Positions 1-5,830 of a DNA stretch of 12,992 nt are shown piece by piece. The stretch comes from an uncultured Clostridia bacterium (GTDB lineage: Bacteria; Bacillota; Clostridia; Oscillospirales; Ruminococcaceae), in assembly GCA_947628385.1 (NCBI GenBank), contig CANQZS010000024.1:1-12992 (forward strand), read 5' to 3'. Position 1 is the first letter of the stretch. The number at the start of each line of letters is the position of its first letter. The position numbers were made by a program, and so were the translations under genes. The notes below the pieces were generated by a model. The model did not search any database. It saw nothing but the letters and a program-made list of their open reading frames with translations, and was not told the origin of the DNA.

Positions 1-285
1 TATGTCATGAATGATAATGACAGGTTAAAGGAGCTTGCCCGTATGCGCGAAAAAGCTATGCATGACAGAGCCTCCGAGCTTGAAGAAGCTATGCAGGATG
101 GCAGAGATAAGGGCATAGCCGAGGGAATGGCAAAAGGCATAGCCGAGGGTATGGCAAAAGGCATAGCCGAGGGAATGGCTAAAGGCAGAGCCGAGCGTGA
201 CAACGAAATATTCGCGAAAATGAAAGCATATGGTTTATCCGACAGTGATATACAAAAAATATTCAGTATCGAGCCTAAAAAATAA
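1..285 (+). CDS. C-terminal tail of Rpn / PD-(D/E)XK nuclease family transposase-like protein (partial, 5' end outside window)
   Basis: The reading frame is open from the first base (Y-V-M-N-D-N-D-R-L...) to TAA at 283-285, so the ATG at 7 is probably internal. What is visible is a charged helix (ELARMREKAMHDRASELEEA), an 8-residue repeat (GIAEGMAK, about three copies), and a closing segment resembling AKMKAYGLSDSDIQKIFSIE. This arrangement is the usual C-terminal end of the Rpn (recombination-promoting nuclease) / PDDEXK transposase-like proteins common in gut Clostridia: helix, G-x-x-E/K-G repeat, then a short helix with a G-[LM]-S-x-x-[DE]-I-x-x-[IF] pattern. The catalytic nuclease core would lie upstream and cannot be seen. 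The family call rests only on the tail. A strong hairpin terminator follows 25 bases after the stop. Nothing shows whether the full gene is intact. Confidence 0.65.
   Translation, partial: YVMNDNDRLKELARMREKAMHDRASELEEAMQDGRDKGIAEGMAKGIAEGMAKGIAEGMAKGRAERDNEIFAKMKAYGLSDSDIQKIFSIEPKK
112..183 (+). repeat. 24-bp in-frame tandem repeat, three copies plus a half copy
   Basis: Units at 112-135, 136-159 and 160-183 begin ggcatagccgaggg and encode GIAEGMAK; a degenerate half unit (ggcagagccgag) continues to 195. The copies differ at only two positions (a/t at 149-150 and a/t near 180), so copy number change by slippage would stay in frame and only lengthen or shorten the helix linker. Confidence 0.9.
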
Positions 286-305
286 CCCCTGTCAATTGAA
301 CACAC

Positions 306-336
306 AAAAAGCCCCCGCGAAGCGGGGGCAATTTTT
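306..336. terminator. Bidirectional intrinsic terminator between the transposase tail and flagellin
   Basis: A perfect 8-bp stem GCCCCCGC (311-318) / GCGGGGGC (322-329) has the triloop GAA. It is flanked by five A on the left and a T-rich run on the right, so it can terminate transcription from either strand. It ends the plus-strand gene at 285 and the minus-strand flagellin gene ending at 380. Confidence 0.9.
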
Positions 337-379
337 GTAAGCTTTATAAGCTTATTATGCAGTTTGCTTAATGTGAAGA

Positions 380-2194
380 TCACTGTAAGAGCTGCAGAAC
401 GCTCTGAGGCAGGCTGTTTGCCTGTGCAAGCATAGACTGTGAAGCCTGAGACAGGATCTGGTTCTTTGTGAAGTTCATCATTTCGTCTGCCATGTTGGTA
501 TCACGGATACGAGACTCAGCAGATGTAAGGTTCTCAATAGTAACGTTCATATTGTCGATCTTGTGTTCAAGTCTGTTCTGAACGGAACCGAATGTAGCAC
601 GAACCATAGATACCTTATTGATAGCATTGTCGATCTTATCAATTGCGTAGTTAGCAGACTTCTGATCGAGGAGGCTAAGGTCAGCTGTTCCAAGACCGTC
701 AGCACGAGCGGAGCAGTCCATATTAGCCTTGAGGTCGCCAAGACCATTTGAAGAATATCTGAATGTGAAGTCAACAGAATCCTTGGTTCTTGCGCCAGCC
801 TGAAGTACAAGGTGATCTGTGTAGGTCAGAGGTGCTGTTGCATAGTTGTTTGAATTGGACTTAGAAACCTGTGAAGAGTTTTCTACTATTTCTGCGGTAG
901 GCTTTGAGCCTTCTGTGTAATCATAATCGCTGAAGTTAATTCCGTAAGTTATGTTGCCACTTAATCCATCAGTTGCAGCTCCATCTGGAGCCATTTTAAG
1001 TGTTATAGAACCGGAACCCACTGTAATTACTATCTGTCCCGCTGTATCGTCATCAACTTCAAACTTCTTGCCGTTTACTGTAATTCCTGCAGCTTTAGAT
1101 ACCTTAACACCGTCAATAGATAACTCAAGTGAATCATCTTTACTTGTAGCATCATATTTTGCTGTTACAGTTGCTTTACTCAACTTGTCAAGCAAATCTT
1201 TTATATCTTTAGTCATATCGTCATTTGTAATACCTGTAACTGTCACTTCCAAATCTGCATCATCAGCCTTAAGTGCATCAGCAGCAGATCCAGCGGTAGT
1301 AGTATTTGTCTTAACTGTCGCACCACCATTTTCAGGTGCAGTGGTTTTGTTCTTGGGGTTTGTTATTTTTAATGTGATTGTATCACCATTAACAAGATCA
1401 CTTTCGTCTACCACTACATTAGCAAGATTTCCAGACGTTCCAAACTTAAAACCGCCGTTACCAGCTTTATTGTCAACCAAACCTTTTACAACATCAAGCT
1501 TTGCACCATTTGTTGCATCAACAGCACTCCACTCTCCTTTAGTTGCATCATACTTAAATGTAACCTCAAAAGATTCTGGACCATCATTCTCAAGTTTATT
1601 ATCCCCTCTGTTTACATCGGCAAAAATATTTCCCCAATCTGTGTCTGCGTAGTTCTTTGTGTCTACTTTCTGAGAGTCAAGAAGCTTTATATCAGATGCG
1701 CCAAGCTGTTTAGCACTTCTGAAATTGTTTGCATAATCGAATTTGCCATCAACTGCAAGAGTACCGTCAGCCATCTGACCACCGTTAAGGAGAATAACGC
1801 CGTTGAAGTCGGTGTCAGCGATCTGGTTCAATTCGTCGTTGAGCTGGTCGAATTCGAGCTGGATAGCCTCACGGTCAACGTCGTCCTGATATGTACCGTT
1901 AGCTGCCTGATCTGCAAGGGTCTTCATTCTCTGGAGAATGGAGTCGGTCTCAGTAAGAGCGCCCTCAAAGGTCTGGATCATTGAGATACCGTCCTGAGCA
2001 TTCTTAACGCCCTGAGTCATGCCGGCGATCTGTGATCTCATCTTCTCGGAAACTGCCAGACCTGCGGCGTTATCGCCTGCGCGGTTGATAGCGTAACCAC
2101 TGGAAAGCTTTTCAAGGGACTTGCTGAGCTTGGAATTGTTGATACCGAAGTATCTGTTAGCGTTCATCGCTGTAATGTTGTGCTGTACTACCAT
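380..2194 (-). CDS. hag: Flagellin with long variable central domain
   Basis: Structural subunit of the flagellar filament, exported through the flagellar type III apparatus. The N-terminal D0/D1 region (about residues 1-140) has the classic MVVQHNITAMNANR start, LSSGYAINRAGDNAAGLAVSE at 30-50, and Q88-Q96 (QRMKTLADQ) aligning with the TLR5-binding helix of enterobacterial FliC. The C-terminal D1/D0 region (about 510-604) contains SRIRDTNMADEMMNFTK and ends QSVLQLLQ. Residues about 140-510 are a Thr/Asp/Lys-rich beta-type insert that makes the protein longer than the roughly 275-residue minimal flagellins; its DNA is visibly more AT-rich and uses different codons from the two ends, which suggests domain exchange. 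The ATG at 2192-2194 is supported by AGGAGGT at 2202-2208. The gene is monocistronic between a terminator and a long leader; no chaperone (fliW, fliS) or csrA lies in the window. Confidence 0.97.
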   Translation of the reverse strand: MVVQHNITAMNANRYFGINNSKLSKSLEKLSSGYAINRAGDNAAGLAVSEKMRSQIAGMTQGVKNAQDGISMIQTFEGALTETDSILQRMKTLADQAANGTYQDDVDREAIQLEFDQLNDELNQIADTDFNGVILLNGGQMADGTLAVDGKFDYANNFRSAKQLGASDIKLLDSQKVDTKNYADTDWGNIFADVNRGDNKLENDGPESFEVTFKYDATKGEWSAVDATNGAKLDVVKGLVDNKAGNGGFKFGTSGNLANVVVDESDLVNGDTITLKITNPKNKTTAPENGGATVKTNTTTAGSAADALKADDADLEVTVTGITNDDMTKDIKDLLDKLSKATVTAKYDATSKDDSLELSIDGVKVSKAAGITVNGKKFEVDDDTAGQIVITVGSGSITLKMAPDGAATDGLSGNITYGINFSDYDYTEGSKPTAEIVENSSQVSKSNSNNYATAPLTYTDHLVLQAGARTKDSVDFTFRYSSNGLGDLKANMDCSARADGLGTADLSLLDQKSANYAIDKIDNAINKVSMVRATFGSVQNRLEHKIDNMNVTIENLTSAESRIRDTNMADEMMNFTKNQILSQASQSMLAQANSLPQSVLQLLQ

Positions 2195-2197
2195 AAA

Positions 2198-2214
2198 ATT
2201 TACCTCCTGTAAAT
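2198..2214 (-). promoter_or_regulatory. Flagellin SD hairpin with AGGAG loop (CsrA-type site)
   Basis: On the flagellin mRNA the ribosome binding site reads TTTAC-AGGAG-GTAAA, a perfect stem extended by one A-U pair (2198-2203 with 2209-2214), with the AGGAG core of the Shine-Dalgarno exposed in the loop. GGA in a hairpin loop over the SD is the recognised CsrA binding geometry, and CsrA represses hag translation in Bacillus subtilis in this way. The structure is seen; CsrA binding is inferred. Confidence 0.6.
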
Positions 2215-2220
2215 GTTTTT

Positions 2221-2243
2221 GAAACGCAGATCCTTTGCATTTC
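2221..2243 (-). promoter_or_regulatory. Second GGA-loop hairpin in the flagellin leader
   Basis: On the mRNA strand GAAAUGCA pairs with UGCGUUUC (one G-U pair) around the loop AAGGAUC, giving an 8-bp stem with GGA in the loop. It lies 6 nt upstream of the SD hairpin, and the two GGA motifs are 26 nt apart, within reach of one CsrA dimer. Its 5' arm overlaps by five bases with the larger hairpin at 2239-2266, so the two may be alternatives. Confidence 0.5.
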
Positions 2244-2266
2244 GCTAAAGTATGCTTTAGCGAAAT
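2239..2266 (-). repeat. Perfect 12-bp palindrome in the flagellin leader
   Basis: Stem 2239-2250 / 2255-2266 with loop TATG; arm sequence ATTTCGCTAAAG. In the RNA it would form a stable hairpin about 45 nt upstream of the flagellin start, able to protect the 5' end of the transcript or compete with the GGA-loop hairpin next to it. Just upstream (2274-2288) is another small dyad, TTAACA-TTT-TGTTAA, which could be an operator. No convincing sigma-28 or sigma-A promoter could be assigned. Confidence 0.7.
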
Positions 2267-2288
2267 TAGAATATTAACATTTTGTTAA

Positions 2289-2740
2289 ATGGCTTGCCTG
2301 CGTTATTTGAGAGGCGTGAAAAACATACGTTTGCTTCCTTATTTTGACATAAGATTTAATGTTTTCGACAAAATTCGTGCATTTTCAGGAATATTTTAAC
2401 TTTTTAAGTAATTTTTTACATTATATTAGTTTAAAAATCGGTTGACAATATGCAAAAAGCTTTCAGGAAATTTATGGAACTACAAATTATTACAAAATGA
2501 TTAAATTGCGCGTTAAATATCAAGAAAAGTTTACAGAATTTCAAAAAAGTTTCTGATTTCGGGTGAAAAATTAAGGCTTCCTCAATTGTATTAACAGTGA
2601 AGAGCAAAAAAACTGCTCCAAAACGTTGACTTTTGCTCCGAAAAATAGTATCATAAAAAACAGGGAAAAAGGGGGAATTTTTGCATTTATATATTTATTC
2701 TGAACAAAAATTATATAAATTACATTTCCGGTCATAAAAT
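2289..2740. other. AT-rich intergenic stretch without recognisable genes
   Basis: About 450 bases rich in A and T runs, between the flagellin leader and the promoter region of the secreted-protein gene. It must contain the flagellin promoter. The only sigma-28-like core seen is CCGAT on the minus strand (about 2437-2441), without a TAAA box at the right spacing. Open frames here are short, low-complexity and lack ribosome binding sites. Confidence 0.5.
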
Positions 2741-2768
2741 TTGCTATAGTATAATAAATTGCTATAAA
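2741..2768 (+). promoter_or_regulatory. Candidate promoter of the secreted-protein gene
   Basis: TTGCTA (2741-2746), 16 bases, then TATAAA (2763-2768); a perfect TATAAT also lies at 2750-2755 but has no good -35. A 6-bp dyad (ATTGCT-ATAAA-AGCAAT, 2758-2774) overlaps the -10. Either choice gives a leader of about 85-100 nt. Confidence 0.35.
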
Positions 2769-2860
2769 AGCAATAATTTGACTACAGAAAATTGCAGAAA
2801 AATTCACTATTTAAAAATTGCAAAAAAATGCAGAAAATGGAATAGAAAGGAAGATAATTT

Positions 2861-3643
2861 ATGAAAATGAACACAAGAGCAATTGCGGCGATCGCGGCGG
2901 CGGCAATGGCGGTCTCGTCGCTTGGTACGGTGGTAAGCGCCAAGGGCTGGGAGCAGTCGGACAGCGGGACGAAGTACGTTCTTTCAAGCGGAAAAAATGC
3001 CGCCGACGGTTTGTACATCATTGACGGCACGGTATATAAATTTGATAAGGACGGCAACAGTATGGGAAAATATTCCGGTTGGACGAAAAAGGACGGCGTC
3101 CGCAGATATTACAAAGAGGGCGCGGCTTACACGGGCTGGCTGAAAAACAAGAGCGGTCAGAGGAGATATGTGCTTGACGGGTACCTTGTCAAGGACAATA
3201 TCCAGATAGGCGAAACGCAGTACATTTTCGATTCAGACGGCTATCTTTCGGGGCAGCAGAAGCTTGCCATTTCCGCAGACTGCGGAACGGTTACGACGGC
3301 GGACGATCACATCACGGTAAAGCTCACCATGCTTGCAGACGGTCATGAATCCTTTGGAGCGCTTTCACAGCTTGAACGCTGGGAAAAGGGTGAATGGGTC
3401 GAGTCGGGGCTTGGAGAGATACCGGTAACCATGGAGCTTCACTCGCTTGCCAAGGAGGGAGACAGTGAAGAGCTTACGCTTTATCTTCACGATCTCAAGC
3501 TTACGGAGGGAATTTACAGGATCCCCATAAACAACAATGCGGACTCTGTGGGAATTTTCTCGCTTGACGGTGCGCCGATTGTGAGCGGCGAGCCGGAGGC
3601 TGAACACGCAAGCACATATGCGATTTTTGAAGTCAATGAATAA
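2861..3643 (+). CDS. Secreted protein with cell-wall-binding-like repeats and a C-terminal Ig-like domain
   Basis: 260 residues. The start ATG is supported by AAAGGAAG at 2846-2853. A signal peptide is clear: MKMNTR, an Ala-rich hydrophobic stretch to about residue 24, and a likely cleavage VVSA-KG at about 27/28. Residues 50-130 contain aromatic/Gly repeats (YKFDKDGNSMG, GWTKKDGVRRYYKEG, GWLKNKSGQRRYVLDG, YIFDSDGYLSG), the pattern of choline/cell-wall-binding repeats that tether proteins to surface polymers. Residues about 135-255 look like a beta-sandwich resembling the bacterial Ig-like domains with an E-R-W-E-K-G-E-W-V motif followed by an L-x-x-G-x-Y-R-I segment. No catalytic motif was seen. 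A surface-attached protein of unknown role is the most that can be said. Confidence 0.75.
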   Translation: MKMNTRAIAAIAAAAMAVSSLGTVVSAKGWEQSDSGTKYVLSSGKNAADGLYIIDGTVYKFDKDGNSMGKYSGWTKKDGVRRYYKEGAAYTGWLKNKSGQRRYVLDGYLVKDNIQIGETQYIFDSDGYLSGQQKLAISADCGTVTTADDHITVKLTMLADGHESFGALSQLERWEKGEWVESGLGEIPVTMELHSLAKEGDSEELTLYLHDLKLTEGIYRIPINNNADSVGIFSLDGAPIVSGEPEAEHASTYAIFEVNE

Positions 3644-3672
3644 TTTTGTGTAGAATAAAGGTGAAATATAAA

Positions 3673-3719
3673 AATATCCCCGTTACAGGAAAAATACACT
3701 GTAACGGGGATATTATTTT
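3673..3719. terminator. Bidirectional terminator, 16-bp perfect stem
   Basis: Stem 3673-3688 / 3699-3714 (arm AATATCCCCGTTACAG) with a 10-nt loop. T-rich tails follow on the plus strand (ATTTT) and on the minus strand (TTTATATTT). It separates the secreted-protein gene from the convergent phosphoesterase gene. Confidence 0.88.
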
Positions 3720-3736
3720 GCGCCGCAGGCGCAAAA
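3716..3736. repeat. Short palindrome, triloop GCA
   Basis: Arms TTTTGCGCC and GGCGCAAAA pair perfectly over 9 bp around GCA. It resembles the palindrome at 8302-8324 (TTTTGCGC arms, GAA loop). It may act as the second hairpin of the convergent terminator, but in form it belongs to the triloop palindromes scattered through the window. Confidence 0.8.
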
Positions 3737-3742
3737 TTGTTA

Positions 3743-3760
3743 ATTACGAATTACGCATTA
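3743..3760. repeat. Heptamer microrepeat ATTACGA/ATTACGC/ATTA
   Basis: Two and a half copies of ATTACG[AC] directly follow the palindrome at 3716-3736 and end just before the 3' end of the phosphoesterase gene. No function can be assigned. Confidence 0.6.
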
Positions 3761-3763
3761 ATT

Positions 3764-4246
3764 TTAAAGTCCAACTTCTATTATGTTCATGAAAATTCCG
3801 TACTCGGTCACATCAATGTACCCGTATGAGGGACGCATACCATCTCTCGGACAGGAACAGCTCCCCGGATTCATTACGTCTATACCATCATCACGCGAAA
3901 TGTACCGCTCATGCGTGTGCCCGTAAAGCGCCGCACAACAGCCATTATCCTGCGCCGCAAAACAAAGCGCCTCAGTGCCGTCCTTTACATAATATCTGTG
4001 CCCGTGTGCACAGAAGATCTTCCTGCCCATTGCCTCAATTATAAGATGATCCGGCGACTTCCGCGAAAAATCACAGTTCCCCCTTACACTGCGCAAGTCT
4101 ATATCAGGAAAATTTATCCTCGCGGCGGCAACATCTTCCTCACCGTCGCCAAGATGAATAAACATATCAGCCTCGGGATTCGCCCTGATTATTTTTTCTA
4201 CCTGAGATCTTGAACCGTGGGAGTCGGACATTACAATGATCCTCAC
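3764..4246 (-). CDS. YfcE/MJ0936-type metallophosphoesterase
   Basis: 160 residues, the full length of this family of small two-metal phosphodiesterases. All metal-binding motifs are present in order: D8-S-H10, H31-L-G-D34, G56-N-C-D59, H81-G-H83, and G109-H-T-H112, plus the N126-P-G-S129 turn. The start is GTG at 4244-4246, followed by R-I-I-V-M-S-D-S-H, with AAAGGAA at 4256-4262 nine bases upstream; starting at the downstream ATG would cut the first beta strand. Family members hydrolyse model phosphodiesters and their physiological substrate is mostly unknown. In many Firmicutes this gene sits beside the XTP/dITP pyrophosphatase gene; here it stands alone, convergent with the secreted-protein gene and divergent from the small-gene operon at 4408. 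Confidence 0.93.
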   Translation of the reverse strand: MRIIVMSDSHGSRSQVEKIIRANPEADMFIHLGDGEEDVAAARINFPDIDLRSVRGNCDFSRKSPDHLIIEAMGRKIFCAHGHRYYVKDGTEALCFAAQDNGCCAALYGHTHERYISRDDGIDVMNPGSCSCPRDGMRPSYGYIDVTEYGIFMNIIEVGL

Positions 4247-4317
4247 AAAAAATCGTTCCTTTCATATACTATATTACAGCTATCCGCAATATACGGAAAA
4301 TAACGCGCTTTGTTCTG

Positions 4318-4346
4318 TTTACAGATATTATAACATATGCTGTAAA
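4318..4346. promoter_or_regulatory. Dyad covering a minus-strand extended -10, divergent intergenic region
   Basis: TTTACAG (4318-4324) and CTGTAAA (4340-4346) form a perfect 7-bp inverted repeat, with ATAT blocks inside also symmetric. Within it, on the minus strand, TGT-TATAAT (4327-4335) is an extended -10 that could drive the phosphoesterase gene with a leader of about 75 nt. The dyad could be an operator or a fortuitous AT-rich symmetry. No clear plus-strand promoter for the gene at 4408 was found. Confidence 0.35.
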
Positions 4347-4407
4347 AGAAAGAAAGAACAAATTAAGAATTTTGCGGATAAATTTTTTCAAAAGGAGAAA
4401 TTTTCTC

Positions 4408-4659
4408 ATGGCAAACCTTAATTTAGACCCTAAACAGACCGATAAACTCATCAGAGCGGTAAGCGCTAAGCTCGGCGTCGCGCCGGACAGCCTGAAAAAG
4501 GATCTCGAAAACGGTAAATTCGATTCCGCATTGAAAAATATGAAGCCCTCGGAAGCGGCTGCCTTTAATCAGGTGGCAAAGGATCCCGCTCTTCTGGAAA
4601 AATTTATGAGCACCTCTCAGGCTCAGGCTCTTTATAAAAAGCTTACCGGCGGAAAATAA
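4408..4659 (+). CDS. Small conserved-type hypothetical protein (83 aa), first gene of operon
   Basis: The start is ATG 4408 (MANLNLDPKQ), preceded by AAAGGAGA at 4391-4398; an upstream in-frame ATG at 4372 lies before this ribosome binding site and is unlikely. The protein is soluble and helical, with no signal or membrane segment. Visible features are DKLIRAVSAKLG (12-23), a LENGKFDSALKNM helix (33-45) and ALLEKFMSTSQAQALYKKL near the end. It resembles short helical proteins seen with the next gene in clostridial genomes, but no named family is recognised. It is separated from the next gene by 25 bases. Confidence 0.8.
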   Translation: MANLNLDPKQTDKLIRAVSAKLGVAPDSLKKDLENGKFDSALKNMKPSEAAAFNQVAKDPALLEKFMSTSQAQALYKKLTGGK

Positions 4660-4684
4660 GCAATAATGATTCACGGGACGGACG

Positions 4685-5071
4685 GTGAGAACTCTGGACG
4701 ATATTGCCGAAAAAATTCAGTCGCTTCTTGACGACGAGGAAAGTATGCGGCAGATAACAGAGCTTGCCGCAATGCTTTCCGGCGGGGAGCTTTCCGGCGG
4801 GGATCCCGCCGACGATACGTCCGGATCTGCGCCGGAGGGATCTTCGGCTGACAGCGGCGGCTTGGGATTCGATCCTATGGCGGTCATGAGACTTCTCGGA
4901 GCAGCGTCCGCAGGCGATAGTAATATCGAGCTTTTAAAGGCTCTGCGCCCTCATCTTTCGGAGGAAAGACAAAAAAAGCTCGATAAAGCACAAAAGCTCC
5001 TCAGACTTTATAACGTATTCTCCGCAATGAGGGAAAGCGGTATGCTCAACGATCTGGAGGGAATTCTCTGA
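4685..5071 (+). CDS. Hypothetical protein (128 aa) with conserved C-terminal helical segment
   Basis: Starts at GTG 4685 (MRTLDDIAEK); the only nearby SD-like sequence is the weak GGGACGG at 4676-4682, so translation may be coupled to the upstream gene. The N-terminal 32 residues are helical, residues 32-60 are a low-complexity Gly/Ser/Asp/Pro linker that includes a tandem duplication, and residues 62-128 are helical with a motif LLKALRPHLSEERQKKLDKA. That last motif recurs in clostridial proteins of unknown function. No enzyme motif or membrane segment is visible. A role with its operon partners, perhaps in sporulation, is inference from context only. Confidence 0.8.
   Translation: MRTLDDIAEKIQSLLDDEESMRQITELAAMLSGGELSGGDPADDTSGSAPEGSSADSGGLGFDPMAVMRLLGAASAGDSNIELLKALRPHLSEERQKKLDKAQKLLRLYNVFSAMRESGMLNDLEGIL
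4774..4803 (+). repeat. Perfect 15-bp tandem duplication
   Basis: gctttccggcgggga occurs at 4774-4788 and again at 4789-4803, encoding LSGGE-LSGGD in the linker of the 128-residue protein. It keeps the frame and looks recent. Confidence 0.9.
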
Positions 5072-5104
5072 TCCCGCCGCATTACATAGAAAGGAAGTGT
5101 GAAA

Positions 5105-5530
5105 ATGCCGGATAACGGTATTCTGGAAGCCGAACAGCGGGTAAGGGAGATGAACAGAATGACCCGACAGTATTCCGAACAGGGCAACCGCTATCTTCAA
5201 AGCATGAGAAATGTTCCCCCACAGACGCGTCAGGTCAGATTTGAGCCTGCCGCGCCTGCTCCAAGGGAAAAAACAGGACAAGAAAGCTCCTCCGGCGGCT
5301 CAGGTGGGATACACGGGAACGTACGCGATCCCGTCGGCAGTCAGCCGCAGCACGCAAGCAATTCTACGGCGCGTTCCTCCGGCTCTCCGAACACCCGCGG
5401 CGGGAGGATAGGCTTCCCCGACCTTACCGCCGACGGCGAAAGGATAATGATTCTTCTGCTGATATATCTTCTCATGCGGGAAAATTCAGACATAAAGCTT
5501 ATCCTTGCGCTCGGCTATCTTCTTTTATAG
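5105..5530 (+). CDS. Hypothetical protein (141 aa) with disordered middle and hydrophobic C-terminus
   Basis: ATG 5105 is chosen because AAGGAAG (5091-5097) lies 7 bases upstream; the GTG at 5099 would sit directly on the ribosome binding site. Residues 1-35 form a polar helix (EAEQRVREMNRMTRQYSEQG), residues 36-108 are Pro/Ser/Gly/Arg-rich and probably disordered, and residues 112-141 are very hydrophobic (IMILLLIYLLM, then IKLILALGYLLL) split by R-E-N-S-D. The hydrophobic end could be a membrane hairpin or a self-association segment. This composition, with an acid-flanked double hydrophobic tail, recurs in spore-forming Clostridia, but no functional name is known to me. It is the third gene of the same-strand cluster 4408-6096. 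Confidence 0.8.
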   Translation: MPDNGILEAEQRVREMNRMTRQYSEQGNRYLQSMRNVPPQTRQVRFEPAAPAPREKTGQESSSGGSGGIHGNVRDPVGSQPQHASNSTARSSGSPNTRGGRIGFPDLTADGERIMILLLIYLLMRENSDIKLILALGYLLL

Positions 5531-5560
5531 AGCGCATCTTTAAAACGTCGAAAGGAGGAG

Positions 5561-5577
5561 TGCTTGCTCCGCAAGCA
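5561..5577 (+). repeat. Palindrome between ribosome binding site and start codon
   Basis: TGCTTGC-TCC-GCAAGCA, a perfect 7-bp stem with a triloop, sits directly after AAAGGAGGAG (5551-5560) and before the ATG at 5582. Without these 17 bases the SD would be about 6 bases from that ATG; with them it is about 23 bases away. It looks like an insertion into a normal translation start. Confidence 0.8.
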
Positions 5578-5581
5578 TATC

Positions 5582-5830
5582 ATGAGCATGAAATTGTTTT
5601 CAAAAGCTGCCGGATATGAAAATCCAGAAATGAAAAAAAGACTCCTTGAGGATATTGACTATGTTTCAAAACGGCTCGAAAACATTCGCGAATGTTACGA
5701 CATGACCTCCGAGCCGGAGCTCGTTGACGCGCTTATCTATGAGGAAAAGGCTATGAGATCAAGATTCGATTATCTCATCAGGATAGCAAAGGAGAATAAT
5801 ATAAAATGCAGGATCTTTATTCGGGAATGA
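5582..5830 (+). CDS. yaaL: DUF2508 / YaaL-like protein
   Basis: About 82 residues from ATG 5582 (MSMKLFSKAAG). An alternative TTG at 5564 lies inside the palindrome and is 5 bases from the strong SD AAAGGAGG, giving an 88-residue form; which is used is uncertain. The body fits the DUF2508 pattern: LLEDIDYVSKRLEN, then E-P-E-L-V-D-A-L-I-Y-E-E-K-A, and R-S-R-F-D-Y-L-I-R-I-A-K, a two-helix protein of around 80 residues. In Bacillus subtilis yaaL lies immediately upstream of bofA, and the same order occurs here with a 25-base overlap, which strengthens both calls. The biochemical function of DUF2508 is not established. Confidence 0.72.
   Translation: MSMKLFSKAAGYENPEMKKRLLEDIDYVSKRLENIRECYDMTSEPELVDALIYEEKAMRSRFDYLIRIAKENNIKCRIFIRE

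Noticed and set aside
112..195. Possible CRISPR-like array
   Set aside because: The repeats are contiguous without spacers and lie in a coding frame.
951..1652. Long plus-strand open frame (233 residues) inside the flagellin gene
   Set aside because: It is the antisense of the flagellin central domain, has no ribosome binding site, and its Ser/Pro/Val-rich composition is what the complement of Thr/Asp/Lys codons gives.
2430..2450. Sigma-28 flagellin promoter at CCGAT (minus strand) and a plus-strand TTGACA
   Set aside because: No TAAA box lies about 15 bases upstream of CCGAT, and no -10 follows TTGACA at 16-18 bases.
2571..2807. 78-residue minus-strand frame upstream of the secreted-protein gene
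   Set aside because: Low-complexity, Phe/Ile-rich translation of AT-rich DNA without a ribosome binding site; it also covers the promoter region of the plus-strand gene.
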